Part shown: positions 8,044 to 14,177 of the stretch, piece by piece | Numbering within the stretch: position 1 is the first letter of the stretch | Layout of the letters: every line of letters begins with the position of its first letter | Assembly (NCBI GenBank): GCA_910587545.1 | Contig: CAJUMI010000062.1 | Coordinates: 1-15,142, forward strand | DNA from: an uncultured Muribaculaceae bacterium | Lineage (GTDB): Bacteria; Bacteroidota; Bacteroidia; Bacteroidales; Muribaculaceae | DNA: 15,142 nucleotides | Reading direction: 5' to 3' | Notes under the pieces: generated by a model | Database searches by the model: none | The model's input: the letters and a program-made list of their open reading frames with translations, nothing else | What the model was told of the DNA's origin: nothing | Position numbers and translations under genes: made by a program

Positions 8044-8077
8044 AGGCTGTCGATCGTCAAGATTTACAGCCTTTTTT
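8044..8077 (+). terminator. Terminator of tRNA-Leu
   Basis: AGGCTGT (8044-8050) pairs with ACAGCCT (8066-8072) and is followed by a run of T to 8077. It begins 10 nt after the tRNA. The TSCPD gene starts 18 nt beyond the T run. Confidence 0.85.
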
Positions 8078-8095
8078 CTTTTTATCTTCACATCA

Positions 8096-8350
8096 ATGAA
8101 ATATAACTACATCACTTCCGGCACATGCAGCCGGTCAATAGATTTCGAACTTAACGCCGACGGCACGATCGGCGATGTCGTGTTTACAGGCGGATGCCAC
8201 GGCAACCTTCAAGGCATAGCTGCTCTCGTGCGCGGCATGAAAACCGAAGACGCCATCATGCGCCTTGAAGGCATCGACTGCCGGGGAAAAGGCACATCAT
8301 GCCCCGACCAGTTTGCGAAAGCGCTCAGAGCCGCCCTCGCAAAGCGATGA
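8096..8350 (+). CDS. TSCPD domain-containing small protein (TIGR03905-like)
   Basis: This 84-residue protein carries the signature TSCPD at residues 67-71 near the end. Four cysteines are well placed: C11 (GTCSRSI), C34 (GGCHGN), C62 (DCRGKG) and C69 (TSCPD), suggesting a metal or redox site. The same domain occurs at the C-terminus of some class II ribonucleotide reductases, and stand-alone copies like this one have no established function. Length fits the stand-alone family. It follows the tRNA terminator and has no clear promoter of its own, so it may be expressed by read-through. It runs towards the NlpC/P60 gene with a 13-nt gap and no terminator. Confidence 0.88.
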   Translation: MKYNYITSGTCSRSIDFELNADGTIGDVVFTGGCHGNLQGIAALVRGMKTEDAIMRLEGIDCRGKGTSCPDQFAKALRAALAKR

Positions 8351-8363
8351 GATGCATCACTGA

Positions 8364-9506
8364 TTATTTGCCGAATTTCATAGCCTTGACCACAGTCGCG
8401 CGGATTTCAGCCGCCTGACGCACAGTGTCGGCCGGAACGCTGTCGCGCTTTTCGGCCGGCCGTTTTTCTACAGGAATAGCCTCGACCGCACGGCCGTTGA
8501 CCATTATTACAGGCCGCGCCTGCTCCGGTTCAGACGCCGCGACGGTGTCGGCCGGCACAGTCTGAACGCTGTCACACACGACTTCGTTCGCCGGTGCGGG
8601 CACATGTCCGCACATCACACTGTCAACCGCCGTCAACGCACTGTCGAGAGCCGCGACAGTCTCCCCGATCACCTGCTCGACAACGACCACCGTATCGGTC
8701 TGCGTATCTGACTGCCGCATGGCGACAAACTCATCAAGAGTCATCTCCACAATCGGAGTCGTTGACGAAGGCCTCGCTGTCGCAGTCTGCGTCACGGCCA
8801 AAGCCTCTGAACCCGACTTCCGGCCCGATTTGGATTTTGTTTTACCCGCCTTGCCCGATTTATTTCGTTTGTCTTTGCCGCTGCCGTTGAACCCATCGCT
8901 CGCCAACAGTATCTCCTGCTCATCTTTTGACTTGGATTTCGGCTTCTTGCCGCCCCTGGCGGCATAAGTGATGCCATAGACACGCCCCGACGAATGGTAA
9001 TGGTTGACATAATACTTTTCGTCAAGCGAGCTTTCGATCACACCCCGCGACGACGATGCGTGGATCATCCGTCCTTTACCTGCATATATGCCGACATGAT
9101 TAACCTTGCCGCCGCGCCTTGACGTCGAGAAAAACACCAGGTCGCCGGGCTCGAGATTTTTCTTGGATATGTTGAAACAGTAATCACGTTGCGCGGCCGA
9201 ATTTCTCGGGAGCGACAGACGGGCGACATCGTCAAACAGCGCCATCACCATGCCCGAGCAGTCAGTGCCGCTCTTGCTCTTGCCGCCATAACGGTAAGGA
9301 GTACCGATCCATGTGCGCGCCTGCCTGACCAGCGCATTGCCGATAGCGGGATCGTTGCTATAGCGGGGATCAGACTCGGCGTCCGACGGCGCAACATTTA
9401 CTGTTCCAGCCGCCACTGACGGGCGGACGACCGTGGCCTTATGAGACTTACATGATGTCAGCCCGACGAGGAGAACTATAAATATGATGAGAGACAGACG
9501 GTTCAT
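8364..9506 (-). CDS. NlpC/P60 family cell-wall peptidase lipoprotein with long low-complexity tail
   Basis: The 380-residue protein begins with a lipoprotein signal (hydrophobic 4-16, LTSC with lipidated Cys19). The NlpC/P60 domain spans about residues 55-180, with the catalytic cysteine in GTDCSG (C83), histidine in VNHVGIYAG (H137) and third polar residue in MIHASSS (H149). These enzymes cut peptide bonds in peptidoglycan stem peptides, typically gamma-D-Glu to diamino acid. The remaining 190 or so residues are unusual for the family. They comprise a Lys/Ser/Gly-rich linker (about 185-232) and a Val/Thr/Ala/Asp/Pro-rich tail, all likely disordered. It has a strong promoter immediately before the ATG and is divergent from degP. 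Confidence 0.9.
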   Translation of the reverse strand: MNRLSLIIFIVLLVGLTSCKSHKATVVRPSVAAGTVNVAPSDAESDPRYSNDPAIGNALVRQARTWIGTPYRYGGKSKSGTDCSGMVMALFDDVARLSLPRNSAAQRDYCFNISKKNLEPGDLVFFSTSRRGGKVNHVGIYAGKGRMIHASSSRGVIESSLDEKYYVNHYHSSGRVYGITYAARGGKKPKSKSKDEQEILLASDGFNGSGKDKRNKSGKAGKTKSKSGRKSGSEALAVTQTATARPSSTTPIVEMTLDEFVAMRQSDTQTDTVVVVEQVIGETVAALDSALTAVDSVMCGHVPAPANEVVCDSVQTVPADTVAASEPEQARPVIMVNGRAVEAIPVEKRPAEKRDSVPADTVRQAAEIRATVVKAMKFGK

Positions 9507-9513
9507 ATGCTGA

Positions 9514-9545
9514 CAAAATTACACTATTCCCGTCTAAGTTGCAAA
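9514..9545 (-). promoter_or_regulatory. Promoter of the NlpC/P60 gene, giving a very short leader
   Basis: Read on the minus strand, TTTG (9545-9542) and TAATTTTG (9521-9514) are separated by exactly 20 nt, a full match to the consensus. The start codon begins at 9506, only 7 nt after the -7 box. The transcript should therefore have a leader of about five nucleotides or fewer, with no room for a ribosome binding site. Confidence 0.85.
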
Positions 9546-9674
9546 CATGCGTATGCTGTTAACCTTTATTTAGCATTATCACATTTTTTATTCAAACAAA
9601 TATTAAACCGGGGCATTTTCAGCAAAATAGTTTTAAAGCAACTTTATTTCTTATCTTTTTACAGTCTAAAAGAT

Positions 9675-9701
9675 TAACTTTGCGTTCGGAACTGTTTCCG
9701 A
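9675..9701 (+). promoter_or_regulatory. degP -7 element and a small hairpin at the transcript 5' end
   Basis: TAACTTTG (9675-9682) matches the -7 consensus. No clear -33 TTTG is present at the usual distance (only T-rich sequence), which might mean weaker or activator-dependent use. Just after it, TCGGAA (9686-9691) pairs with TTCCGA (9696-9701) around CTGT, so the mRNA probably begins with a 6-bp hairpin. The leader to the ATG at 9780 is about 90 nt. Confidence 0.6.
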
Positions 9702-9779
9702 CCACACATTATCATCATCACCCCCCGAAAAAGGGATAATCTAAATCCAATCAAAAGTATCAAAAGAGACTCAAACAAT

Positions 9780-11339
9780 ATGAAATCTACATCATCTATG
9801 AAATTTTCAAGAAAAGTCAAACTATCGTTACTTGCAGCCGCAGCTATCGTGGCAGCGACTGCCGCAATCAAAATCAGCGCGGCCAATGCCGGCGAGACTG
9901 ACAACAGCGCCGACACCGCCGCGACCACTGAAAAGCCATCGCAACGCAACCGCTCGGGTGCTGGACGAGTGATATATCAGGATGATTTCACCAATGCGGC
10001 CGAGCAGACTGTCAACGGCGTGGTCAGCGTGAAAAGTTATGCCACTCCCCGTCAGTCGCGCATGTCGTCGGCCGACGGCTATTTCAACGATCCGCTCCTC
10101 GAATTTTTCTTCGGCTCGCCGCGACGCCAGCCCCAACAGCCCCGGCAGCCGCAGCAAGAGGAGGCGCAGCCTCGTCAGATAGGCCTCGGCTCGGGAGTGA
10201 TAATCAGCAGCGACGGCTACATCGTCACCAACAACCATGTGATAGAGCAGGCCGATAAGCTCGAAGTCACCCTCAACGACAACCGTAACTTCCCGGCGAC
10301 AGTCATTGGTGCCGACCCGATGACCGACCTCGCCCTGATCAAGATAGAGGCACCCGATCTCCACGTCATCCCAATGGGCAACTCCGAGGATCTCCATGTC
10401 GGCGAATGGGTGCTCGCCGTAGGCAACCCCTTCGGTTTCACCTCTACCGTGACTACAGGCATCGTCAGCGCCAAGGCCAGAAACATATCGACAACAACCC
10501 AGTCGCCATCACGAGGCAATATCGAGTCATACATCCAGACCGACGCCGCCGTCAACTCAGGCAACTCGGGTGGAGCGCTTGTCAACCTCGACGGCGAACT
10601 CGTCGGAATCAACGCCGCGATCTACTCCAACACCGGCACCTACGCCGGATGCTCGTTCGCCATCCCGACATCTATCGTCCAGAAAGTCGTTTCCGATCTC
10701 AAACAGTTCGGCACAGTCCAGCGTGCATTCCTCGGCATCACCTTCATCGAGCTTTCGCCCGAACTTATCGAAGAAAAAGGCATCAAGGGAGCCAATGCCG
10801 GCATCTACGTCAACGATGTCACCGACCGTTCAGCCGCCAAGGAAGCCGGTCTCCAGCAGGGCGACATAATCATTGCCATCAACGGACTGCAGACTCTGTC
10901 CACGGCTCAGATGCAGGAAGCCATCACCAAATTCAGCCCCGGCGACAAGGTCACGATCACATACGTCCGCGACGGCAAACAGCAGCGCTGTTCGGCCACC
11001 CTGCGCAACAACCAGGGCAACACTTCGGTGACACGTGCCGACAATCCGTCGTCGCTCGGCGCCGAGCTCACGGCACTTGAACCCGACCGCCTACGCAGTC
11101 TCGGCCTGTCGTCAGGCGTGTCAGTCGGCACCCTCGGCGACGGACGCTTCAAGGATGCAGGCATGAAAGACAACTTCATCATCGTGTCGATCAACCGCAA
11201 CCGCGTGTCCACTCCCGAGCAGGTCGAATCAATCTATTCGTCAATACGCAAGAGCTCCGATCCCGAAAAGGTGATGTTTATATCCGGCATATACCCCAAC
11301 GGCCGCCAGGCTTATTATGCCGTCGACCTCACCGACTGA
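9780..11339 (+). CDS. degP: DegP/HtrA family periplasmic serine protease
   Basis: This 519-residue protein opens with a hydrophobic signal segment at about 15-36. The trypsin-like domain shows the full triad: H153 in NNHVIEQ, D183 in DPMTDLALIKI and S263 in GNSGGAL. Two PDZ domains follow at about 315-410 and 425-515. A Gln/Pro/Arg-rich stretch near 113-133 sits in the loop before the first core strand (GLGSGVIIS), as in DegP LA loops. HtrA enzymes degrade or refold misfolded envelope proteins. It is divergent from the NlpC/P60 lipoprotein. The start at 9780 is supported by the signal sequence; the second Met (residue 7) is possible. Confidence 0.95.
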   Translation: MKSTSSMKFSRKVKLSLLAAAAIVAATAAIKISAANAGETDNSADTAATTEKPSQRNRSGAGRVIYQDDFTNAAEQTVNGVVSVKSYATPRQSRMSSADGYFNDPLLEFFFGSPRRQPQQPRQPQQEEAQPRQIGLGSGVIISSDGYIVTNNHVIEQADKLEVTLNDNRNFPATVIGADPMTDLALIKIEAPDLHVIPMGNSEDLHVGEWVLAVGNPFGFTSTVTTGIVSAKARNISTTTQSPSRGNIESYIQTDAAVNSGNSGGALVNLDGELVGINAAIYSNTGTYAGCSFAIPTSIVQKVVSDLKQFGTVQRAFLGITFIELSPELIEEKGIKGANAGIYVNDVTDRSAAKEAGLQQGDIIIAINGLQTLSTAQMQEAITKFSPGDKVTITYVRDGKQQRCSATLRNNQGNTSVTRADNPSSLGAELTALEPDRLRSLGLSSGVSVGTLGDGRFKDAGMKDNFIIVSINRNRVSTPEQVESIYSSIRKSSDPEKVMFISGIYPNGRQAYYAVDLTD

Positions 11340-11396
11340 CCTAACAGACAAACAGCTGTCTGACAGACATTACTTAAATTTTATTGGTACAATTTC

Positions 11397-11442
11397 GCTA
11401 AGAGTAGAACCATTTGCCCCGCAAGTGCGTTCTACTTTTAGC
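11397..11442 (+). other. Long imperfect hairpin between degP and the YtxH-like genes
   Basis: Bases 11397-11410 pair with 11429-11442 over 14 bp (one G-T wobble). After a single bulged C, 11411-11417 (CATTTGC) pairs with 11421-11427 (GCAAGTG), with one wobble, around a CCC loop. That makes 21 pairs in 46 nt. The 3' side ends ...CTTTTAGC and is not followed by a T run, so it is not a standard terminator. It may be the degP 3' end or a leader structure of the next gene, whose ATG is 40 nt further on. Confidence 0.6.
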
Positions 11443-11482
11443 ATATTAACCAACAAAAACAAACCAATAAAAATTACTCGAA

Positions 11483-11689
11483 ATGAAATCTGTCAACTAT
11501 CTTTTAGCCGCTCTTGGCGGCGCAGTTGTAGGTGCGGCCGCAGCAATCCTGCTGGCGCCTCAGAAAGGCAGCGATACCCGTGAGGCAATTGTTGATTTCG
11601 TCAAGTCTCACTGCCCCAAGATGAAAGAATCCAAGCTCCAACAGCTCGCCGACAAGATCAGCGACGAAATAAAGGAGGCAAAGTTATGA
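11483..11689 (+). CDS. YtxH-like small membrane protein
   Basis: This 68-residue protein has one N-terminal membrane helix rich in Gly and Ala (about residues 5-25). It is followed by the LLAPQKGSDTRE motif typical of YtxH-domain proteins (usually LLAPKSGEETR or similar), then an amphipathic charged helix. YtxH-family proteins are small envelope or stress-associated proteins of unknown biochemical role. The stop overlaps the start of the next gene in an ATGA (11686-11689), so the two are probably translationally coupled. No convincing -7 box is seen directly upstream, and it may be read from degP. Confidence 0.82.
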   Translation: MKSVNYLLAALGGAVVGAAAAILLAPQKGSDTREAIVDFVKSHCPKMKESKLQQLADKISDEIKEAKL

Positions 11690-11874
11690 ACGGCTTTGCG
11701 AAATTTTTAGCGGGTGTGATCGTCGGAGGCGCGGCTGTCGCACTCCTCACGCCGACCAGCGGCGAGGATCTCAGAGCGCGCATAAAGGAAATCCTCAAAC
11801 GCAAAGGCCTTCTCGCCGACCAAAAGCTCGAGGACGTCGTCGAGATGATCGCAGCCGAGATCGACGAAAAATAA
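11686..11874 (+). CDS. Second YtxH-like small membrane protein
   Basis: This 62-residue protein has the same layout as its upstream neighbour: a Gly/Ala-rich membrane helix at about residues 5-22, a LLTPTSGEDLR motif after it, and a charged helix to the end. It overlaps the preceding gene by 4 nt (ATGA). The tandem arrangement suggests duplication and perhaps joint function of the two proteins. It contains no catalytic motif. The family call is weaker than for the first because the post-membrane motif is shorter and more divergent. Confidence 0.72.
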   Translation: MNGFAKFLAGVIVGGAAVALLTPTSGEDLRARIKEILKRKGLLADQKLEDVVEMIAAEIDEK

Positions 11875-11910
11875 GGGATTGTCAATCAATCAGCCTGACA
11901 CCTATAATGA

Positions 11911-11968
11911 CAGAAGCCGTGGCGATATCCGTTCTTGCGGTCACATCGGCCGTCGGCTTCTGCCTTTC
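11911..11968 (+). terminator. Probable terminator after the YtxH-like pair
   Basis: CAGAAGCCG (11911-11919) pairs perfectly with CGGCTTCTG (11954-11962). The enclosed segment can extend the helix (for example GGC-GAT at 11921-11926 with ATC-GGCC at 11945-11951). A pyrimidine stretch CCTTTCTTT follows. It falls between the pair and the promoter of the next unit, which fits a terminator, although the T run is interrupted. Confidence 0.5.
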
Positions 11969-11999
11969 TTTGATTGCTCGCACTTTTTCATTAAATTTG
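11969..11999 (+). promoter_or_regulatory. Promoter of the holin-X-like gene, apparently leaderless
   Basis: TTTG (11969-11972) and TAAATTTG (11992-11999) are separated by 19 nt, a full consensus match. The ATG of the next gene begins at 12004, four bases after the -7 box, so transcription should begin at or within a base or two of the start codon. Confidence 0.85.
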
Positions 12000-12003
12000 T
12001 CAC

Positions 12004-12369
12004 ATGAACGAAAAACCAACGGCCAACATCAAACGGCTTAGCGCGATACTGCTTAGATATCTGACCCTGCAGCTTGATTATGCGCGTCTTTCGGCTGCAG
12101 AAAAGCTGACAGTGCTGCTGTCGACTATCGCCTTTTTCGCATTGCTCGTTATCTTAGGCATGATCACCCTTGTGTTTATCTCCATCGGGATCGGACATTG
12201 GCTCGCGGCGACTGTAGCTCCTTATACGGCCTATCTCTTTGTCAGCGCGTTCTATCTTCTTCTGTTGGCACTCTTGATTGTGTTCCGCAATCAGATTATT
12301 TTCAATCCGGCCGCACGTTTCATTTCACGCCTGTTCCTCAAAGCCCCCGATGAAGAAAATGGAAAATAA
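12004..12369 (+). CDS. Holin-X-like two-helix inner membrane protein
   Basis: This 121-residue protein has a soluble, charged N-terminal 34 residues, two long hydrophobic helices (about 35-63 and 70-94) joined by a short turn, and a basic amphipathic end (RFISRLFLKAPDEENGK). The pattern matches the small 'phage holin family' (holin-X-like) proteins common in Bacteroidetes chromosomes. They are named by similarity, and nothing here points to a phage. Such genes often sit beside YtxH-like genes, as here, suggesting a shared envelope role. The next gene overlaps its 3' end. Confidence 0.7.
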   Translation: MNEKPTANIKRLSAILLRYLTLQLDYARLSAAEKLTVLLSTIAFFALLVILGMITLVFISIGIGHWLAATVAPYTAYLFVSAFYLLLLALLIVFRNQIIFNPAARFISRLFLKAPDEENGK

Positions 12370-12631
12370 ACAGCTTAACTCCTGCCATCCCTCATGGCGC
12401 GGCTACTCGCTCGACGAACTCCGCTATGCCCGCATGATAGCCCTTACCCGTGTAGAAATCGAGAAAGCAAAGCTCTTTGACGCAGCCGAACACACGCGCG
12501 ACAATCTACCGATCGTCGGCTCAGCCTCATCGATGAGCACCGTTCTGCGGTCGATCAGCAAACTCGAATACTTCATAATCGCCTTCAAGCTCTTCCGCAA
12601 ACTCGCTCCACTCTTCAAGAAGAAAGGATGA
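12359..12631 (+). CDS. Small basic conserved protein of the YtxH/holin-X cluster, unknown function
   Basis: This protein of about 90 residues starts at ATG 12359 (MENKQLNSCHPS). An ATG at 12350 would add MKK, and both overlap the end of the upstream gene, which suggests translational coupling. It has no membrane helix of the usual length. A segment rich in Arg, Glu and Lys (about 18-40) is followed by a hydrophobic and basic end (YFIIAFKLFRKLAPLFKKKG) that could form an amphipathic helix on the membrane. I do not recognise a family with certainty. Its position suggests it works with the holin-X-like protein. It converges with the minus-strand gene after 23 nt. Confidence 0.72.
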   Translation: MENKQLNSCHPSWRGYSLDELRYARMIALTRVEIEKAKLFDAAEHTRDNLPIVGSASSMSTVLRSISKLEYFIIAFKLFRKLAPLFKKKG

Positions 12632-12654
12632 TCATATCTAAGCCAAGATGCACG

Positions 12655-13365
12655 TCAATCGGCAAGAAACTGCAGAAGAGCTTCGCCGTGAGAATACTCA
12701 AAATCCATTTCGCATTTATACAACGAGGATTTCACGACTTCACCGTTTTGCACTTTGAAAAAGGCTCTTACCGACTTTCCATAGACATCGGGTAATAATT
12801 GGATCAGGTTGAACATGTGATCGGGTCTGCCATTCTGCCTGATTCCGGTAATCTTATCGAAATACTGATTCAAGAAAACCATCGATGAAAAACGGAAGCC
12901 ATTGCACATCCAATTAAAAACCGCGTAAGAATCGTCCAAAAAGGTAAAATTGAGTTCAACTATATAATCGCCATCAGGATCGAAATCAATAACTGAGTCA
13001 CCGGAAAATGGCAGTGCATAGCCATTGATTCTTTCCGTTAATTCATCACGGAAGTCATTCGTATATACATTGTATTCCCATACCTGCATGTGGAGATATC
13101 CTGTTTTCAGAATATCGGCTGTAAACGGAGGCAACGAACCGATATTTTCTTCAATATAGGAGCAAATAGAGTCCATAATGGGATAATCTCTCGCCTGACA
13201 ATTTATACCCAACGAATTATACCAATTATCCATGTGAAGATAAGTACTCGATGTGCGAACCAAAAAATGTGCATATTCTTCAGGGGATTCCTTATATCGA
13301 TTTAAATTGCACGTCAGCTGAAAAATCAATGCCATAAGTGCCATGCCGGATATTCCTTTTATCAT
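12655..13365 (-). CDS. Unknown protein, candidate immunity protein for the JAB-like toxin
   Basis: This 236-residue protein starts with a hydrophobic segment MIKGISGMALMALIFQLTC, either a signal peptide or an imperfect lipobox ending at Cys19. The rest is an acidic, aromatic-rich soluble domain (for example DFDPDGDYIVELNFTFLDD) that I do not recognise. Its start codon overlaps the stop of the JAB-like toxin gene by 4 nt (ATGA, 13365-13362), the tight coupling expected of a toxin-immunity pair, and it is the last gene of the minus-strand run. An exported or lipid-anchored immunity protein would act in the periplasm. Immunity is inferred from position only. The region is AT-rich. Confidence 0.6.
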   Translation of the reverse strand: MIKGISGMALMALIFQLTCNLNRYKESPEEYAHFLVRTSSTYLHMDNWYNSLGINCQARDYPIMDSICSYIEENIGSLPPFTADILKTGYLHMQVWEYNVYTNDFRDELTERINGYALPFSGDSVIDFDPDGDYIVELNFTFLDDSYAVFNWMCNGFRFSSMVFLNQYFDKITGIRQNGRPDHMFNLIQLLPDVYGKSVRAFFKVQNGEVVKSSLYKCEMDFEYSHGEALLQFLAD

Positions 13366-14177
13366 TTTCTTCTCTTGATTTTATGATCGTGGTCTACAAA
13401 TCGAGAACCTTCTTTATACCTAATAAACTTTTTTGTTCTAACATAGTAAACGGAGAATGTTGCACTTCGATAGCTGTTTTTTACTTCAAAACCGGTAATA
13501 TTCATCATATTGTCATAATCTATTACACTCGGAATCGGAGTATCAGGATGAGAATGAATATGATGTCTTATTCCTTTAGAAATACTTTTATCATTTAGAA
13601 CATTATCAATACCATGAATAGCACTGGCAGTATGACTGGTAAAACCCTCATTAACCGAGCCAAAAGAGTACTTACCGTTAAGGTTTAAGCCAATTTCAAT
13701 ACCATTTGTTGCGGTGATATTGTCCGCTAAAAATTTAAAGACACTGATTGCAGCCTTATCACCCTTTACCTTCATATTGGTAAATGTACCGTCTGTTTTT
13801 TCGCCAATTTTTATATTCGTTTCCTTTATAGATAATATTGAGCCTTCTTCGAATTTTTCGGACTGATTGACTATACGACCGTTTTTATCGATGATTACAA
13901 TCCCGTCGTAATTGTTGTATTGGGCTTCGAGTTCAGTCATGTTGAAAGATTGATGCTTTCCGGCTTCTTCCTCAGAAATTATTCTTCCTGTCCCGTTGAC
14001 AAAGTAGACCTTTTCACCCGTCGGATCGATGAAATTGATGGGGTCTCCGTTGCAATAAGTGTAAGGCGATACGCCGTGGTTTTCTGTTGCCAACGGGTCG
14101 GGCTGCATGAAGCGGGCGATGTCGGCGGCGTTGTCTGCATAGAACAAATACCATAGTTTTATAGTCCTTAAAACCAT
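13362..14177 (-). CDS. Truncated Rhs-core remnant fused to a JAB/JAMM-like metallopeptidase toxin tip
   Basis: The 271-residue product opens with the last part of an Rhs core: ARFMQPDPLA (21-30), then GVSPYTYCNGDPINFIDPTG (35-54). This is the hallmark at which variable toxin tips join Rhs proteins. The YD repeats and any secretion region are absent. The C-terminal domain carries HIHSHPDTPIPSVID: H208 and H210, then S217 and D220, the JAMM metal-site pattern HxH...SxxD, with E161 (GIEIG) as a candidate catalytic Glu. This resembles the JAB-like toxin domains known in polymorphic toxins. The gene overlaps its upstream neighbour by 10 nt. It looks like a displaced orphan cassette; whether it is translated and delivered alone is unknown. 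Confidence 0.78.
   Translation of the reverse strand: MVLRTIKLWYLFYADNAADIARFMQPDPLATENHGVSPYTYCNGDPINFIDPTGEKVYFVNGTGRIISEEEAGKHQSFNMTELEAQYNNYDGIVIIDKNGRIVNQSEKFEEGSILSIKETNIKIGEKTDGTFTNMKVKGDKAAISVFKFLADNITATNGIEIGLNLNGKYSFGSVNEGFTSHTASAIHGIDNVLNDKSISKGIRHHIHSHPDTPIPSVIDYDNMMNITGFEVKNSYRSATFSVYYVRTKKFIRYKEGSRFVDHDHKIKRRK

Noticed and set aside
10406..11080. A 224-codon plus-strand frame inside degP
   Set aside because: It is very rich in Arg, His and Gln, which is typical of a frame-shifted reading of a GC-rich gene; the degP frame is certain.
11345..11362. Inverted repeat CAGACA-AACAGC-TGTCTG just after degP as a terminator
   Set aside because: The stem is only 6 bp and no T run follows; a much stronger hairpin lies 35 nt downstream.
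12004..12369. Prophage, because of the holin-X-like protein
   Set aside because: No other phage genes, integrase or attachment sites are present, and such small holin-named proteins are common chromosomal genes in Bacteroidetes.
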